A stretch of DNA of 64,000 nt. It comes from Sphingobium chlorophenolicum. Its GTDB lineage: Bacteria > Pseudomonadota > Alphaproteobacteria > Sphingomonadales > Sphingomonadaceae. The notes below the pieces were generated by a model. The model saw only the letters and a list, made by a program, of their open reading frames with translations. It was not told the origin of the DNA and did not search any database. The first letter of the stretch is position 1. Every line of letters starts with the position of its first letter. Position numbers and translations under genes: made by a program. Of this stretch, positions 7,991-16,566 are shown in pieces. The stretch spans positions 62,001 through 126,000 of the forward strand of contig NZ_JFHR01000010.1 in assembly GCF_000722875.1 (NCBI RefSeq). The letters run 5' to 3'.

Positions 7991-9090
7991 ATCCGGCTCT
8001 CGAAAAATTCGATGACGTCGCGGCAGAACGCCTGCGGTTCCTCCATCGCCGCGAAATGCCCGCCCGCCTCCATCTTCGTCATGCGCACCACATTATATTG
8101 CCGCTCCGCCAGCGCGCGGTCGGGCATGGGGTAGAATTCGCCGGGGAAATGGGCCAGCGCGGTGGGCACCGGAACCGGGCCGCTGGCCAGCGCGTCGCCC
8201 TTCAGGCCATAATACATCCAGATCGACGACATCACATTGTCCGTGACCAGATAGGACATAAGGTTGGTGATCAGATGATCCTTGTCGAACCGGCTTTCGA
8301 TGTCTCCCTTGGTGTCGCCCCAGCGCCAGAATTTCTCGACCACCCAGGCGGCCCAGCCGACCGGATTGTCGTGCAGCGCCAGGCCGATCGTCTGCGGTTT
8401 CGTGGCATGTTCATGATGATAGCCGCTTTCGGCCTCCATCATCGCGCGCACCTGCGCCCAATAGCCGAGCAGTTCCGCGTCGGCATCGGCATGCGGCGGC
8501 GGCGCCATGAAGAAATTGAGATGGATCGCGTCCACCACGTCGGCATGGCTGATGCCCAGTTGCGTCGTCACAACCGATCCCCAGTCGCCGCCCTGGGCGA
8601 AGAAGCGCGCATAGCCCAGCACGTCCACCATCAACGTCCGCCACAAGGCGGCGACGCGGGCCGGGCCGATCGGCCGCGGTGGACGGCCCGACCAGCCATA
8701 GCCGGGCAGCGACGGCACGACGAGCGAGAATCCCGCCTCCACCAGCAGCGGAATCGCCGCCTGAAACTCCACAACCGATCCCGGCCATCCATGCGTCAGC
8801 AGGATCGGCGGCCTGTGCGGATCGCTGCCCCGCACATGATAGAAATGGATGGGAATGCCGTCTATTTCCGCCATGAACTGCGGCCAGCGGTTGAGCTTCT
8901 CCTCCTCCTTGCGCCAGTCATATGCGGTGCGCCAATAATCGACCAGTTCGGCCAGATAGCGCGCGTCCATGCCATATTTCCACTGGTCGGGATCATCGGG
9001 CATATAGCCGATGAGACTATCGGCAAGCCGGTGCCAAATATGGTCGACTATGGCCTGCGGCACGTCGATGCGGAAGGGGGTGGGGGTCAA
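7987..9090 (-). CDS. Epoxide hydrolase (EHN domain plus alpha/beta hydrolase)
   Basis: 367 aa. The N-terminal part (FRIDVPQAIVDHIWHRLADS) is the epoxide-hydrolase N-terminal domain; the alpha/beta hydrolase core follows. The oxyanion motif HGWPG is at residues 100-104, and the nucleophile is Asp169 in GGDWGSVVT. Such enzymes open epoxides to diols. The start is TTG 9090, because the transcript carries GAGGAGAGG just upstream of it; the alternative TTG at 9105 has no ribosome-binding site and would put this purine run inside the coding sequence. It is divergent from the PF10118 gene across a spacer with a perfect palindrome. Confidence 0.87.
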   Translation of the reverse strand: MTPTPFRIDVPQAIVDHIWHRLADSLIGYMPDDPDQWKYGMDARYLAELVDYWRTAYDWRKEEEKLNRWPQFMAEIDGIPIHFYHVRGSDPHRPPILLTHGWPGSVVEFQAAIPLLVEAGFSLVVPSLPGYGWSGRPPRPIGPARVAALWRTLMVDVLGYARFFAQGGDWGSVVTTQLGISHADVVDAIHLNFFMAPPPHADADAELLGYWAQVRAMMEAESGYHHEHATKPQTIGLALHDNPVGWAAWVVEKFWRWGDTKGDIESRFDKDHLITNLMSYLVTDNVMSSIWMYYGLKGDALASGPVPVPTALAHFPGEFYPMPDRALAERQYNVVRMTKMEAGGHFAAMEEPQAFCRDVIEFFESRI

Positions 9091-9142
9091 ATAGCCTCTC
9101 CTCAATGATCGTCAAATCATAATCGCTCCGCGCCGCGACCGA

Positions 9143-9160
9143 ATATCCGCAGGCGGATAT
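9143..9160. promoter_or_regulatory. Candidate operator palindrome (epoxide hydrolase / PF10118 spacer)
   Basis: ATATCCGC-AG-GCGGATAT is a perfect eight-base inverted repeat with a two-base centre, in the 145-base divergent spacer between 9090 and 9236. Its size and symmetry are typical of TetR-type operators. Regulation of both neighbours from this site is inferred. Confidence 0.5.
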
Positions 9161-9235
9161 CACAGTCATGATCGGACTTCGGGGCGCCATGACGGGCGGA
9201 CTGACCAGTGTTACGATCGCCTATCCTGTGATGAA

Positions 9236-10108
9236 ATGAAAGAGGGAGGGGCGCCGGTGGGCATCGTCATACGCTATCCACGCATCGATTTTTCCAAGGT
9301 GCGCGCGCATTGGGCGCCCAACATCGCCTTCGCCCAGTTCCAGAACGCGACCTCCATCATTCCCGCGCCGGTCGAACCCTGGCTGATCAAGGTGCTGAAC
9401 ATCGCGATGGAGCGCCTGCCCGCCGGTTCGGAACAATTGCGCGAAGACATGACCGCCTTCATCGGCCAGGAATCGCAGCATTACCGCCAGCATCAGAAGT
9501 TCAACAAGGTGATCGCCGCGCAGGGCTATCCCCGGCTTGCCGAATTCGAAAAGAAGCTGGCCGACGATCTGGAAGGCTTTCTGCGCAATCGCTCGCTCAA
9601 ATTCATGCTGGCCTATGCCGACGGCTTCGAATCGCTGGGCGCGGTGCAGGGCGGCATCTGGTTCGGCCAGATGGACGCGCTGATCGAAGGCGCGGACGCC
9701 AATGCCGTCGATTTCTGGAAATGGCATATGGCCGAAGAATTCGAACATCGGGAAGTCTGCTTCCAAATCTATCATCGCATCTTCAGTCGCGGTTTGTGGG
9801 GCAAGATCTGGAACGGCTATTTCTATCGCGTCTATGGCTGCATCTATGCGATGTTCCATCTGCGCGGCTATATGGCCCAGATGTTCTCCTACCTGATCGA
9901 GCAGGACAGGAAAGCCATGACGGACGCCGAACAGGCAGTCCTGGATCGCGACATCAAGGCGCTGAACAATTTTCAGCTCAGGGTATTCTTCCCGCAACTG
10001 CTCAAGAATTTATTGCCCTGGTACGATCCCGGCAAAAAGCCGACCCCCGCCGGGCTGTTCGACTTTCTGCGCCGGTTCGAAAAGGCGGAGCCTGCCCTTA
10101 ACCGCTGA
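9236..10108 (+). CDS. PF10118 family metal-dependent hydrolase-like protein
   Basis: 290 aa. It matches the family annotated as predicted metal-dependent hydrolase: a ferritin-like helical pattern with conserved acidic and histidine residues, including FIGQESQHYRQHQKFN about residues 75-90 and WHMAEEFEHREVCFQIYH about 163-180, which could hold a di-iron or other metal centre. The real reaction of the family is not known to me. ATG 9236 is used; GTG 9257 with GGGAGGGG upstream is an alternative that loses seven residues. Its last 11 bases overlap the end of the convergent NmrA-like gene. Confidence 0.75.
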   Translation: MKEGGAPVGIVIRYPRIDFSKVRAHWAPNIAFAQFQNATSIIPAPVEPWLIKVLNIAMERLPAGSEQLREDMTAFIGQESQHYRQHQKFNKVIAAQGYPRLAEFEKKLADDLEGFLRNRSLKFMLAYADGFESLGAVQGGIWFGQMDALIEGADANAVDFWKWHMAEEFEHREVCFQIYHRIFSRGLWGKIWNGYFYRVYGCIYAMFHLRGYMAQMFSYLIEQDRKAMTDAEQAVLDRDIKALNNFQLRVFFPQLLKNLLPWYDPGKKPTPAGLFDFLRRFEKAEPALNR

Positions 10109-10996
10109 TCATATCCGCGTGGCGCCGCGCCCAGTCAGCGAAGGAGGTGGGTTCGATTCCCCAATCCATCATCTCCTCCGGACGGGCAGGATAGTTGACG
10201 ATGTTCATCCATATTTGCATGCGAACCCACCCGTCATGCTGCCCGCAAGCGATCAAGGCGTCGGCGTCCCGGCTTTCGCAGACGATGGTCTTCCCCTTGA
10301 TCATGGCCAGCAACCGGGCGATTTCCGGAAGGGTCAGCAGGTCGCCGGCCAATTCGATCACCCGCCCGGCAAAGGCGTCCGGGGCCGCGAAAGCCGCGCA
10401 GGCCATGCGCGCGATATCCTCCGCCGCGATCAGCACCATCGGCGTTTCCGGCGCGATCGCGGTACGGATCGCGCCCTGCGCCAGATCGGGGAACATCCCC
10501 GCCGCCTTGGGCATGGCGAAATTGTCCATCATGAAGGCGGGACGCAGGATCGTGTAAACCGGAAAGCCTGCATCGCGCACGATGGCTTCCGCATCTTCCT
10601 TGCTTTCCCAATAATTGGCTTCCCACCGCCCTGCCGCCCAACCCTCCATCGTGCGAAACGAACCGGCGTTGGACACGGAGCCATGCACGACATGGCGGAC
10701 ATTTTCCGCCCGCGCCGCGTCGATCAGCCCCGCGCCTGCATTCGTTCGCTGTCGCGCTCCGCACCCGGAGCGGTCTGGACCGAAAAAAGCGCGTCCGCCC
10801 CCGAAAGCGCGGCGCGCAGCGAAGCGCCATCCTCAAAACGGCCGATGGCCAGGGTCGCGCCAGCCCGCTCCAATGCGCGGGCGGAGGGGGAATGGGGATC
10901 GCGCACCAATGCCCGCACCGCCTTGCCCTGCGCCAGCAGCGCATGCGCGACGGCTCCGCCCTGCGCGCCGGTCGCGCCTGTCACCAGGATGGTCAC
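10098..10996 (-). pseudogene. NmrA/SDR-a type NAD(P)-binding protein, frameshifted
   Basis: The N-terminal half (10996 to 10724) starts [20 protein letters not shown], a Rossmann glycine motif, and runs into TGA after [13 protein letters not shown]. The C-terminal half continues in another frame, reading [16 protein letters not shown] and then on to the end at 10098. Adding one base in the CCCC run at 10728-10731 (GGGG in the gene) restores one frame of 300 codons, the normal NmrA-like length. So it is either a real one-base loss or a sequencing error in a homopolymer. Intact relatives are NAD(P)-dependent reductases or redox sensors. The 3' end overlaps the PF10118 gene by 11 bases. Confidence 0.8.
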
Positions 10997-11054
10997 ATGA
11001 TCCTCCTTTCAGGGCGCGCAAAGGGGACGGGGCGCTGCCGCGCCGCCTCCCCGG

Positions 11055-12629
11055 TCACGCCCTTCCATGCAGTTCCTTCAGCGCGAACTTGATCACCTTG
11101 CCGGTCGAATTCATCGGCAGCGCGTCCAGGAACGTGACGCCGCGAGGAACCTTGTAATTGGCGAGATTGGCCTTGGCCCAGCCGATCACTTCTTCCGCCG
11201 TGATGGTCGACCCGGCGGAACGGACGATGAAGGCATGGCCCACTTCGCCCAGACGCTGGTCGGGGATGCCGATGATGGCGGACTGGTGGATGCCGGGCAG
11301 GCCGGTCATCTGCTTCTCGATCTCCGCCGGATAGACGTTGAAGCCGCCGACGATATACATGTCCTTCAACCGGTCGGTAAGTTTCAGATAACCGTCCGCA
11401 TCCAGACAGCCGACATCGCCGGAATGCAGCCAGCCATCGGCATCCAGCGTGGCCAGGGTCGCCTCCGGATTGTCGAGATATTCGATCAGCAGCTTGTCGT
11501 CCCGGATCAGCACTTCGCCCGGCTCGCCCACGGCAAGCGAACGGCCGTCCGGCCCGGCGATGCGGATTTCCGTGCCGGGGATGGCCGTGCCCACCGTATA
11601 GGCGATGCGCTCCATCGGGTCGCCCGGCCGCGTGTGCGTGGCGGACCCGCAGCATTCGGTCATGCCATAGCCGGTGCTGATCTCCTGGATCGGCGTTTCC
11701 GTCTGCAACCGCTTCATCAGTTCGATCGGCACGACGGTCGATCCCGTCGACATGAAGCGCCAGCTTGAAATATCCCAGTCGCGCCAGTTGGGGAAGGCCA
11801 GCATCTCCTGAAACACGGTCGGGGGGGCGGGCATCACGGTGATGCGGTTCTTCGCCACCAGATCGAGCACGCTGGCCGGGTCATAGGCTTCGGGCCAATA
11901 GAGCGTGCTGCCCGCGATCAGCGATGCGACCCAGCCCGCCTTGTAGGACGCATTGTGGGAAAAGGGACCGAAGGCGGCATAGCGGTCGTCCGCCGTCTGG
12001 CGCGCAATGTCCACCCATGCCTGACCGCCGCCCAGCGACCGGCGATGATCGAACAGCGCGCCCTTGGGCGCCCCCGTCGTGCCGGACGTGAACATCAGGT
12101 CCGCCAGCGTTTCGGGCTTCACCATCGCCTCTCGCTCGGCAAGCTGCGCGTCGCTGCTGCTTTCGGCGAGGGCCGCGAAATCCTCGAAACGGATTTCGCC
12201 TTCGCCCAGATCCTGCGGCGTCGCGCGCAGCACGATGCGGCGGCGCAGGCCGGGCATGGCCTCATCCTTCAGCATCGCCGGATAATAGCGGCCCAGGAAG
12301 TTGCCGATGGAAAACAGGCGGACGATCCTGCCCCGACGGACGATGTCCGACACCTCGCCGCCCTTCAGGCGGGTGTTGAGCGGCACCATCACCCCGGCGG
12401 CGCGCTGGATGCCGATGGCGACGGCGACCCATTCCCACATATTGGGCGCCCAGATGGCGGCGCGGTCGCCCGGCTGGGCGCCGTCCGCGATCAGCGCCTT
12501 CGCGATCAGGTCGGCCTGACGGTCCAGCTCGCGATAGCTGATTGCCCCGTCTGTCTGCGAAACCAGAGCCGGGCGGTCCCCGTGACGCGCTGCCGCGCTG
12601 CGCATAAGGGCGGGAATAGTCGTCGTCAT
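11055..12629 (-). CDS. Acyl-CoA synthetase / AMP-dependent acid-CoA ligase
   Basis: 524 aa member of the ANL superfamily. Motifs in order: FTSGTTGAPKGA (ATP phosphate binding), STGYGMTECCGSATHTRPGD, SGDVGCLDADGYLKLTDRLK (adenylate binding), MYIVGGFNVYPAEIEK (hinge) and NSTGKVIKFALK with the adenylation lysine near the C terminus. It would activate a carboxylic acid to its CoA thioester using ATP. ATG 12629 is preferred to 12668 because family homology begins at IPALMRSAAARHGDRPALV. It is read in the same direction as the MFS-aldehyde dehydrogenase-SDR genes upstream and probably feeds the cluster's beta-oxidation-like steps. Confidence 0.88.
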   Translation of the reverse strand: MTTTIPALMRSAAARHGDRPALVSQTDGAISYRELDRQADLIAKALIADGAQPGDRAAIWAPNMWEWVAVAIGIQRAAGVMVPLNTRLKGGEVSDIVRRGRIVRLFSIGNFLGRYYPAMLKDEAMPGLRRRIVLRATPQDLGEGEIRFEDFAALAESSSDAQLAEREAMVKPETLADLMFTSGTTGAPKGALFDHRRSLGGGQAWVDIARQTADDRYAAFGPFSHNASYKAGWVASLIAGSTLYWPEAYDPASVLDLVAKNRITVMPAPPTVFQEMLAFPNWRDWDISSWRFMSTGSTVVPIELMKRLQTETPIQEISTGYGMTECCGSATHTRPGDPMERIAYTVGTAIPGTEIRIAGPDGRSLAVGEPGEVLIRDDKLLIEYLDNPEATLATLDADGWLHSGDVGCLDADGYLKLTDRLKDMYIVGGFNVYPAEIEKQMTGLPGIHQSAIIGIPDQRLGEVGHAFIVRSAGSTITAEEVIGWAKANLANYKVPRGVTFLDALPMNSTGKVIKFALKELHGRA

Positions 12630-12738
12630 GATGGCCTTTTCGTCAGGATATTTGTGCCTATCTCGCATCCGAACATGGGGTGAACCCGCCCTGGAAGAAA
12701 GAAGGTGCGCGATAAAAGCGCGGTTGTGATGGCTGCCC

Positions 12739-14070
12739 TCATCGGTCCAGATGGCGCAGGAAGTCGCCCCGCGCCGACCATACCATCCAGGCCGCGAGCG
12801 GCCCGGCGGTCAGCAGGCAGGTGATGATCGCCGCGCCCAGCTTCATGGGATCGCCATAGACATAATCCGTCAGGAAACCGATCAGCATCGGCCCCATGGC
12901 ATAGCCGCACAGATTGGAGGCCAATACCATCAGCGCGGCGAAGCGGCCGCGCATCTCGACCGGGGCGATCATCTGAACGGCGGCCATGGTCGGGCCATAG
13001 CTGGATCCCATGGTCATCATCATCAGCGTGATCGCGCCGAACAGCATGGCGAAATTGCCCAGTGCGAAGGCCATGGCCAGCACCGGCGGGATGGCGATGC
13101 AGAAACCGCACAGCAGGCGCAGCGCCATGTCGCGGGTGCCCCGCGCAAAGCGATGGTCGATCAGCATGCCCAGCGACAGGCCGCCGACGATGCCGCCCAG
13201 CGCGACGGCGACCGACATCATCGTCCCGACATCCGCCGCGCTCGCACCCAGCACGCGGCGGGCATAGGTCGGCGTCCACACCATCGTGCCCTGAATGGCC
13301 ACCGCCATCACCGCCGATCCCAGGATCAACCCCAGCATCAGGCGCGGATGCGCGCCGATATAGCGGAAGAAGGCGCCCCAGCTAGCCGCCTGCCGGTCGG
13401 GCGGGGGCTGGCTGCGGCGCTTCGGTTCGCGAAAGGCGAATACCAGGAAGGCGACCGCCACGCCCGGCAGGCCCGTCACCACCAGCACCTGCCGCCATGG
13501 GGCAAGCCCCGCGAGCGGACCGCCCAGCGGCTCCGTGCTGAACAGCGCCAGCAGATTGCCGCCCAGCGCATAGGACAGGGATATGCCGATGACGCCGGAC
13601 ACGGACAGACAGGCGATCGGCGTCGTCAGCCGGTGGCGCGGGAAGATGGAGGAGAGGAGCGATTGTCCGGCGGGCGACACCGCCGCCTCGCCCGCGCCGA
13701 CCAGCAGCCGGCCGGCGAACAGTTGGTTATAGCCGCGCGCCAGCCCCGTGCCCGCCGCCGCCAGCGACCAGACCACGATTCCGGTGAACATGATGGCGCG
13801 CCGCGAATAACGGTCGACCAGCCCGCCGATCACCAGCCCCATCAACCCATAGAACAGGGCGAAGGACAGGCCCTGCACCATGCTGATCTGGAAATCGTTG
13901 AGGCCAAGGTCGGCTCGCATTTCGGGGATCAGCACCGATATGACCTGCCGGTCGATCATCGACACGATCTGGAAGATCATCAGGATGAAGACGGTCCACC
14001 AGGCGCTGACCGGACCGTAATTGTCCGGCCAGTCGCTTGTGTGGGCGGGGGCATCCATGGGGGCGTGCAA
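12739..14070 (-). CDS. MFS transporter (second copy)
   Basis: 443 aa with about 12 membrane segments. The loop motif is GGLVDRYSRRAIM, and the N terminus (IFQIVSMIDRQVISVLIPEM) is typical of the spinster-like/aromatic-acid MFS group common in sphingomonad degradation clusters. TTG 14070 lies just after the aldehyde dehydrogenase stop, with AAGGG seven bases upstream; ATG 14058 is the alternative start. A 109-base gap separates it from the ligase downstream. The solute is unknown, but cotranscription with ligase and dehydrogenases suggests uptake of the pathway substrate. Confidence 0.83.
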   Translation of the reverse strand: MHAPMDAPAHTSDWPDNYGPVSAWWTVFILMIFQIVSMIDRQVISVLIPEMRADLGLNDFQISMVQGLSFALFYGLMGLVIGGLVDRYSRRAIMFTGIVVWSLAAAGTGLARGYNQLFAGRLLVGAGEAAVSPAGQSLLSSIFPRHRLTTPIACLSVSGVIGISLSYALGGNLLALFSTEPLGGPLAGLAPWRQVLVVTGLPGVAVAFLVFAFREPKRRSQPPPDRQAASWGAFFRYIGAHPRLMLGLILGSAVMAVAIQGTMVWTPTYARRVLGASAADVGTMMSVAVALGGIVGGLSLGMLIDHRFARGTRDMALRLLCGFCIAIPPVLAMAFALGNFAMLFGAITLMMMTMGSSYGPTMAAVQMIAPVEMRGRFAALMVLASNLCGYAMGPMLIGFLTDYVYGDPMKLGAAIITCLLTAGPLAAWMVWSARGDFLRHLDR

Positions 14071-14073
14071 GGG

Positions 14074-15549
14074 TCAGCCCTTCAGATGGGCAGGCAGTTC
14101 CTGCATGAAGACGGCCTTGATCTCGGTAAAGCCGTGCAGCCCTTCCTCGCCGCCCTCGCGCCCCACGCCCGACTGTTTGAAGCCGCCATAGGGGATGGTG
14201 TAGTCGATGACCCGGCCATTATGGCCGAAATTGCCGGTGCGGATGCGCCGGGCGACCCTGTAGGCCCGCTCGACATCCTGCGTGAACACCCCGCCCGACA
14301 GGCCGTAGATATTGTCGTTGGCGATGGCGATCGCCTCTTCCTCGCTGCCATAGGCGATGATCGTGCCCACGGGTCCGAAAATCTCCTCGCGGGCGATGGT
14401 CATGTCGTTGCTGGCGTCGGTGAACAGGGTGGGTTCCACGAACCAGCCCTTGTCGAGATGCGCGGGGCGGTTGCCGCCCGTGACGACGCGGGCGCCCTGC
14501 GCCTTGCCCTGCCGGATATAGTCCAGCACGCGGCCATGCTGGCGCTGGGTGACCAGCGGCCCCATCTGCGTCGTTTCGGCGAAGGGATCGCCCACCTGCA
14601 CATATTGCATGGCGGCGGCCAGCGCCTCCTCCACCGCGCCCTTCAGCGAAGCGGGCACCAATATCCGGCTGAAGGCGGCGCATTGCTGGCCGCACAGCCC
14701 GACCAGGTTGGGCATGATGCCTTCCACCACCTTGCCGATATCGGCATCGTCCAGGATGATCGCGGCGGACTTGCCGCCCAGTTCCGTCGTGATGCGCCCC
14801 GACCGCCCGCTGACGACGGAGGCGATGTGCAGGCCGGCGGCTGTCGATCCGGTGAAGCTGACCTTGTCCACCCCTTCGTGCCGGATCAGATAGTCGGACA
14901 CGTCGCGATCCGCCGTCAGCACCGAAAACACGCCTTCGGGCACCTCCGCCGCCGCGATGCATTCGGCCAGGATCAACGCCTCCAGCGGCGTTTCCGGCGA
15001 AGGCTTGGCGATGATGGTGCAACCGGCGGCCAGCGCGAAAGCCACCTTTAAAGAGAGCGTGGCGAGCGGCGCGTTCCACGGCACCACGGCGGCGACGACG
15101 CCCACCGGCTCGCGGACGACGATGGCATGCCCCCCGGCCAGGGCGGGCCGCACTTCCTCAAAACCCTTTTCCGCAAGATCGGCGGCATAGGTGTAATATC
15201 CACCCATGAACGGCGCGGTCGAAACCGACTGCACATAGGGCATGCCCACCTGCAACGACCATGCACGGGCGAAATCGTCGGCGCGCTTGGCCATTTCCCC
15301 GGCGATGCGGCGCAGATAGACGGCGCGCTCCGGCCCGGTCATGCGCGGCCAGGGACCGTTGTCGAAGGCGTTGCGCGCCGCCGCGACGGCGCGGTCCATG
15401 TCGGCTGTGGTCGCCTTCGCGACGCGGCCCACCTTTTCCTCCGTCGCGGGCGAGACGATCTCGATACCGTCGGAGGCCGAAGAACTGGACCAGTCGCCGC
15501 CGATGAACAGTTTTTCCGGGCTGGCGAGGTTGAGGAGCGTATCGGTCAT
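14074..15549 (-). CDS. NAD(P)-dependent aldehyde dehydrogenase
   Basis: 491 aa, normal length for the family. Catalytic features: the general-base glutamate in TTELGGKSAAI and the nucleophilic cysteine in GQQCAAFSRI, plus the cofactor segment VPWNAPLATLSLKVAFALA and the C-terminal PYGGFKQSGVGREGG. It oxidises an aldehyde to the acid, which the neighbouring ligase could then activate. ATG 15549 has AAGGAAAA upstream; the longer open frame to 15849 lies over the adjacent SDR gene in another frame. It is four bases from the downstream MFS start, so the genes are cotranscribed. Confidence 0.9.
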   Translation of the reverse strand: MTDTLLNLASPEKLFIGGDWSSSSASDGIEIVSPATEEKVGRVAKATTADMDRAVAAARNAFDNGPWPRMTGPERAVYLRRIAGEMAKRADDFARAWSLQVGMPYVQSVSTAPFMGGYYTYAADLAEKGFEEVRPALAGGHAIVVREPVGVVAAVVPWNAPLATLSLKVAFALAAGCTIIAKPSPETPLEALILAECIAAAEVPEGVFSVLTADRDVSDYLIRHEGVDKVSFTGSTAAGLHIASVVSGRSGRITTELGGKSAAIILDDADIGKVVEGIMPNLVGLCGQQCAAFSRILVPASLKGAVEEALAAAMQYVQVGDPFAETTQMGPLVTQRQHGRVLDYIRQGKAQGARVVTGGNRPAHLDKGWFVEPTLFTDASNDMTIAREEIFGPVGTIIAYGSEEEAIAIANDNIYGLSGGVFTQDVERAYRVARRIRTGNFGHNGRVIDYTIPYGGFKQSGVGREGGEEGLHGFTEIKAVFMQELPAHLKG

Positions 15550-15595
15550 GCGCGATTTTCCTTCTGGATCGGCAAAAATAAGGACGGCAGGCGGC

Positions 15596-16384
15596 TCAGG
15601 TCTCGACGACCACGGGCAGCGACAGGATATTGGCGACGCCGCCGTCCACCGGCAGCATGTGGCCGGTGATATAGGCCGATGCGTCGGACGCCAGGAACTG
15701 GACGGGGCCGACCATCTCCTTGGGATCGCCGAAGCGGTCCAGCGCGATGGCGCTGCGGAAGATTTTCGCCCGCTCCGGATGGCCGACCGTGGGCGCGGCC
15801 ATGTCCGTATCGAAGAAGCCGGGCGCGATGGCGTTGCAGGTGACGCCATGGGGCGCCAGGTCCGCCGCGATTGACCGGGTCAGGCCCAGCACCGCATGCT
15901 TGCTGGCGACATAGGCGGACAGGTTCGGCCGCCCGGTGTCGGAGACGTAGGAGGCGAAATTGACGATCCGCCCCCATTTGCGCTCCGCCATCCCTTTGGA
16001 CAGGTCGCGGCACAGCAGATACATGGACGATACGTTCACATCGAACATGGTTTCCCACTGGCCGAGCGTGGAGTCGTGCAGCGGCCCCCATCCGCCGATC
16101 GCGCCATTATTGACCAATATGTCGATGGCCGGTCCCTCGGCATTCAGCTTCCCGGTCGCCGCCTGCACCGCATCCAGATCGGCCAGATCGAAGGCGATGG
16201 TCCGCGCCTGCCCGCCCGCGTCCCGGATCTCCCCGGCGGTTTCCTCCAGCTTCGCCCCGTCGCGCGCCGCAAGGATCAGCGAAGCGCCCGCCTGCGCCAA
16301 TCCCAGCGCGATCGCCCTGCCCAGGCCGCGCGAAGCCCCCGTGACCATCGCCGTGCGTCCCGCGAGCGAGAAAAGCCCCGTCAT
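15596..16384 (-). CDS. SDR-family oxidoreductase
   Basis: 262 aa classical short-chain dehydrogenase. TGASRGLGRAIALGLAQAGA is the cofactor motif near the N terminus, then LVNNGAIGG, a catalytic serine in NFAS, and SAYVASKHAVLG with the Y-x-x-x-K pair. The C terminus SAYITGHMLPVDGG is typical of the group. It would interconvert an alcohol and a ketone. ATG 16384 is used since the frame upstream (to 16426) adds 14 residues without homology and GAGGATGGA sits before 16384. It heads the run to aldehyde dehydrogenase, MFS and ligase and is divergent from the GMC gene. Confidence 0.87.
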   Translation of the reverse strand: MTGLFSLAGRTAMVTGASRGLGRAIALGLAQAGASLILAARDGAKLEETAGEIRDAGGQARTIAFDLADLDAVQAATGKLNAEGPAIDILVNNGAIGGWGPLHDSTLGQWETMFDVNVSSMYLLCRDLSKGMAERKWGRIVNFASYVSDTGRPNLSAYVASKHAVLGLTRSIAADLAPHGVTCNAIAPGFFDTDMAAPTVGHPERAKIFRSAIALDRFGDPKEMVGPVQFLASDASAYITGHMLPVDGGVANILSLPVVVET

Positions 16385-16566
16385 TCCATCCTCATCCTTG
16401 GCTAAGACCTGTTCAGGGGCGATCATAGCGCTGGCGGAGACAGGATTTCGATGGCACCGGGCAAGCCATCATAAGGGCGATGTTCATCGGCCATGTCCGA
16501 CATAAGCCTTGCGCACCCTTCGCGCCTGCCCGCTATGCACGGTGGATGATAAAGGAGAAAGCCATC

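Noticed and set aside
10146..10162. tRNA-like GGTTCGATTCCCC sequence
   Set aside because: It looks like a T-arm, but no acceptor or anticodon arms are near and it lies in the conserved C-terminal codons of the NmrA-like gene.
12751..15051. A 766-codon plus-strand frame
   Set aside because: Antisense to the MFS and aldehyde dehydrogenase genes; same biased composition and no domains.
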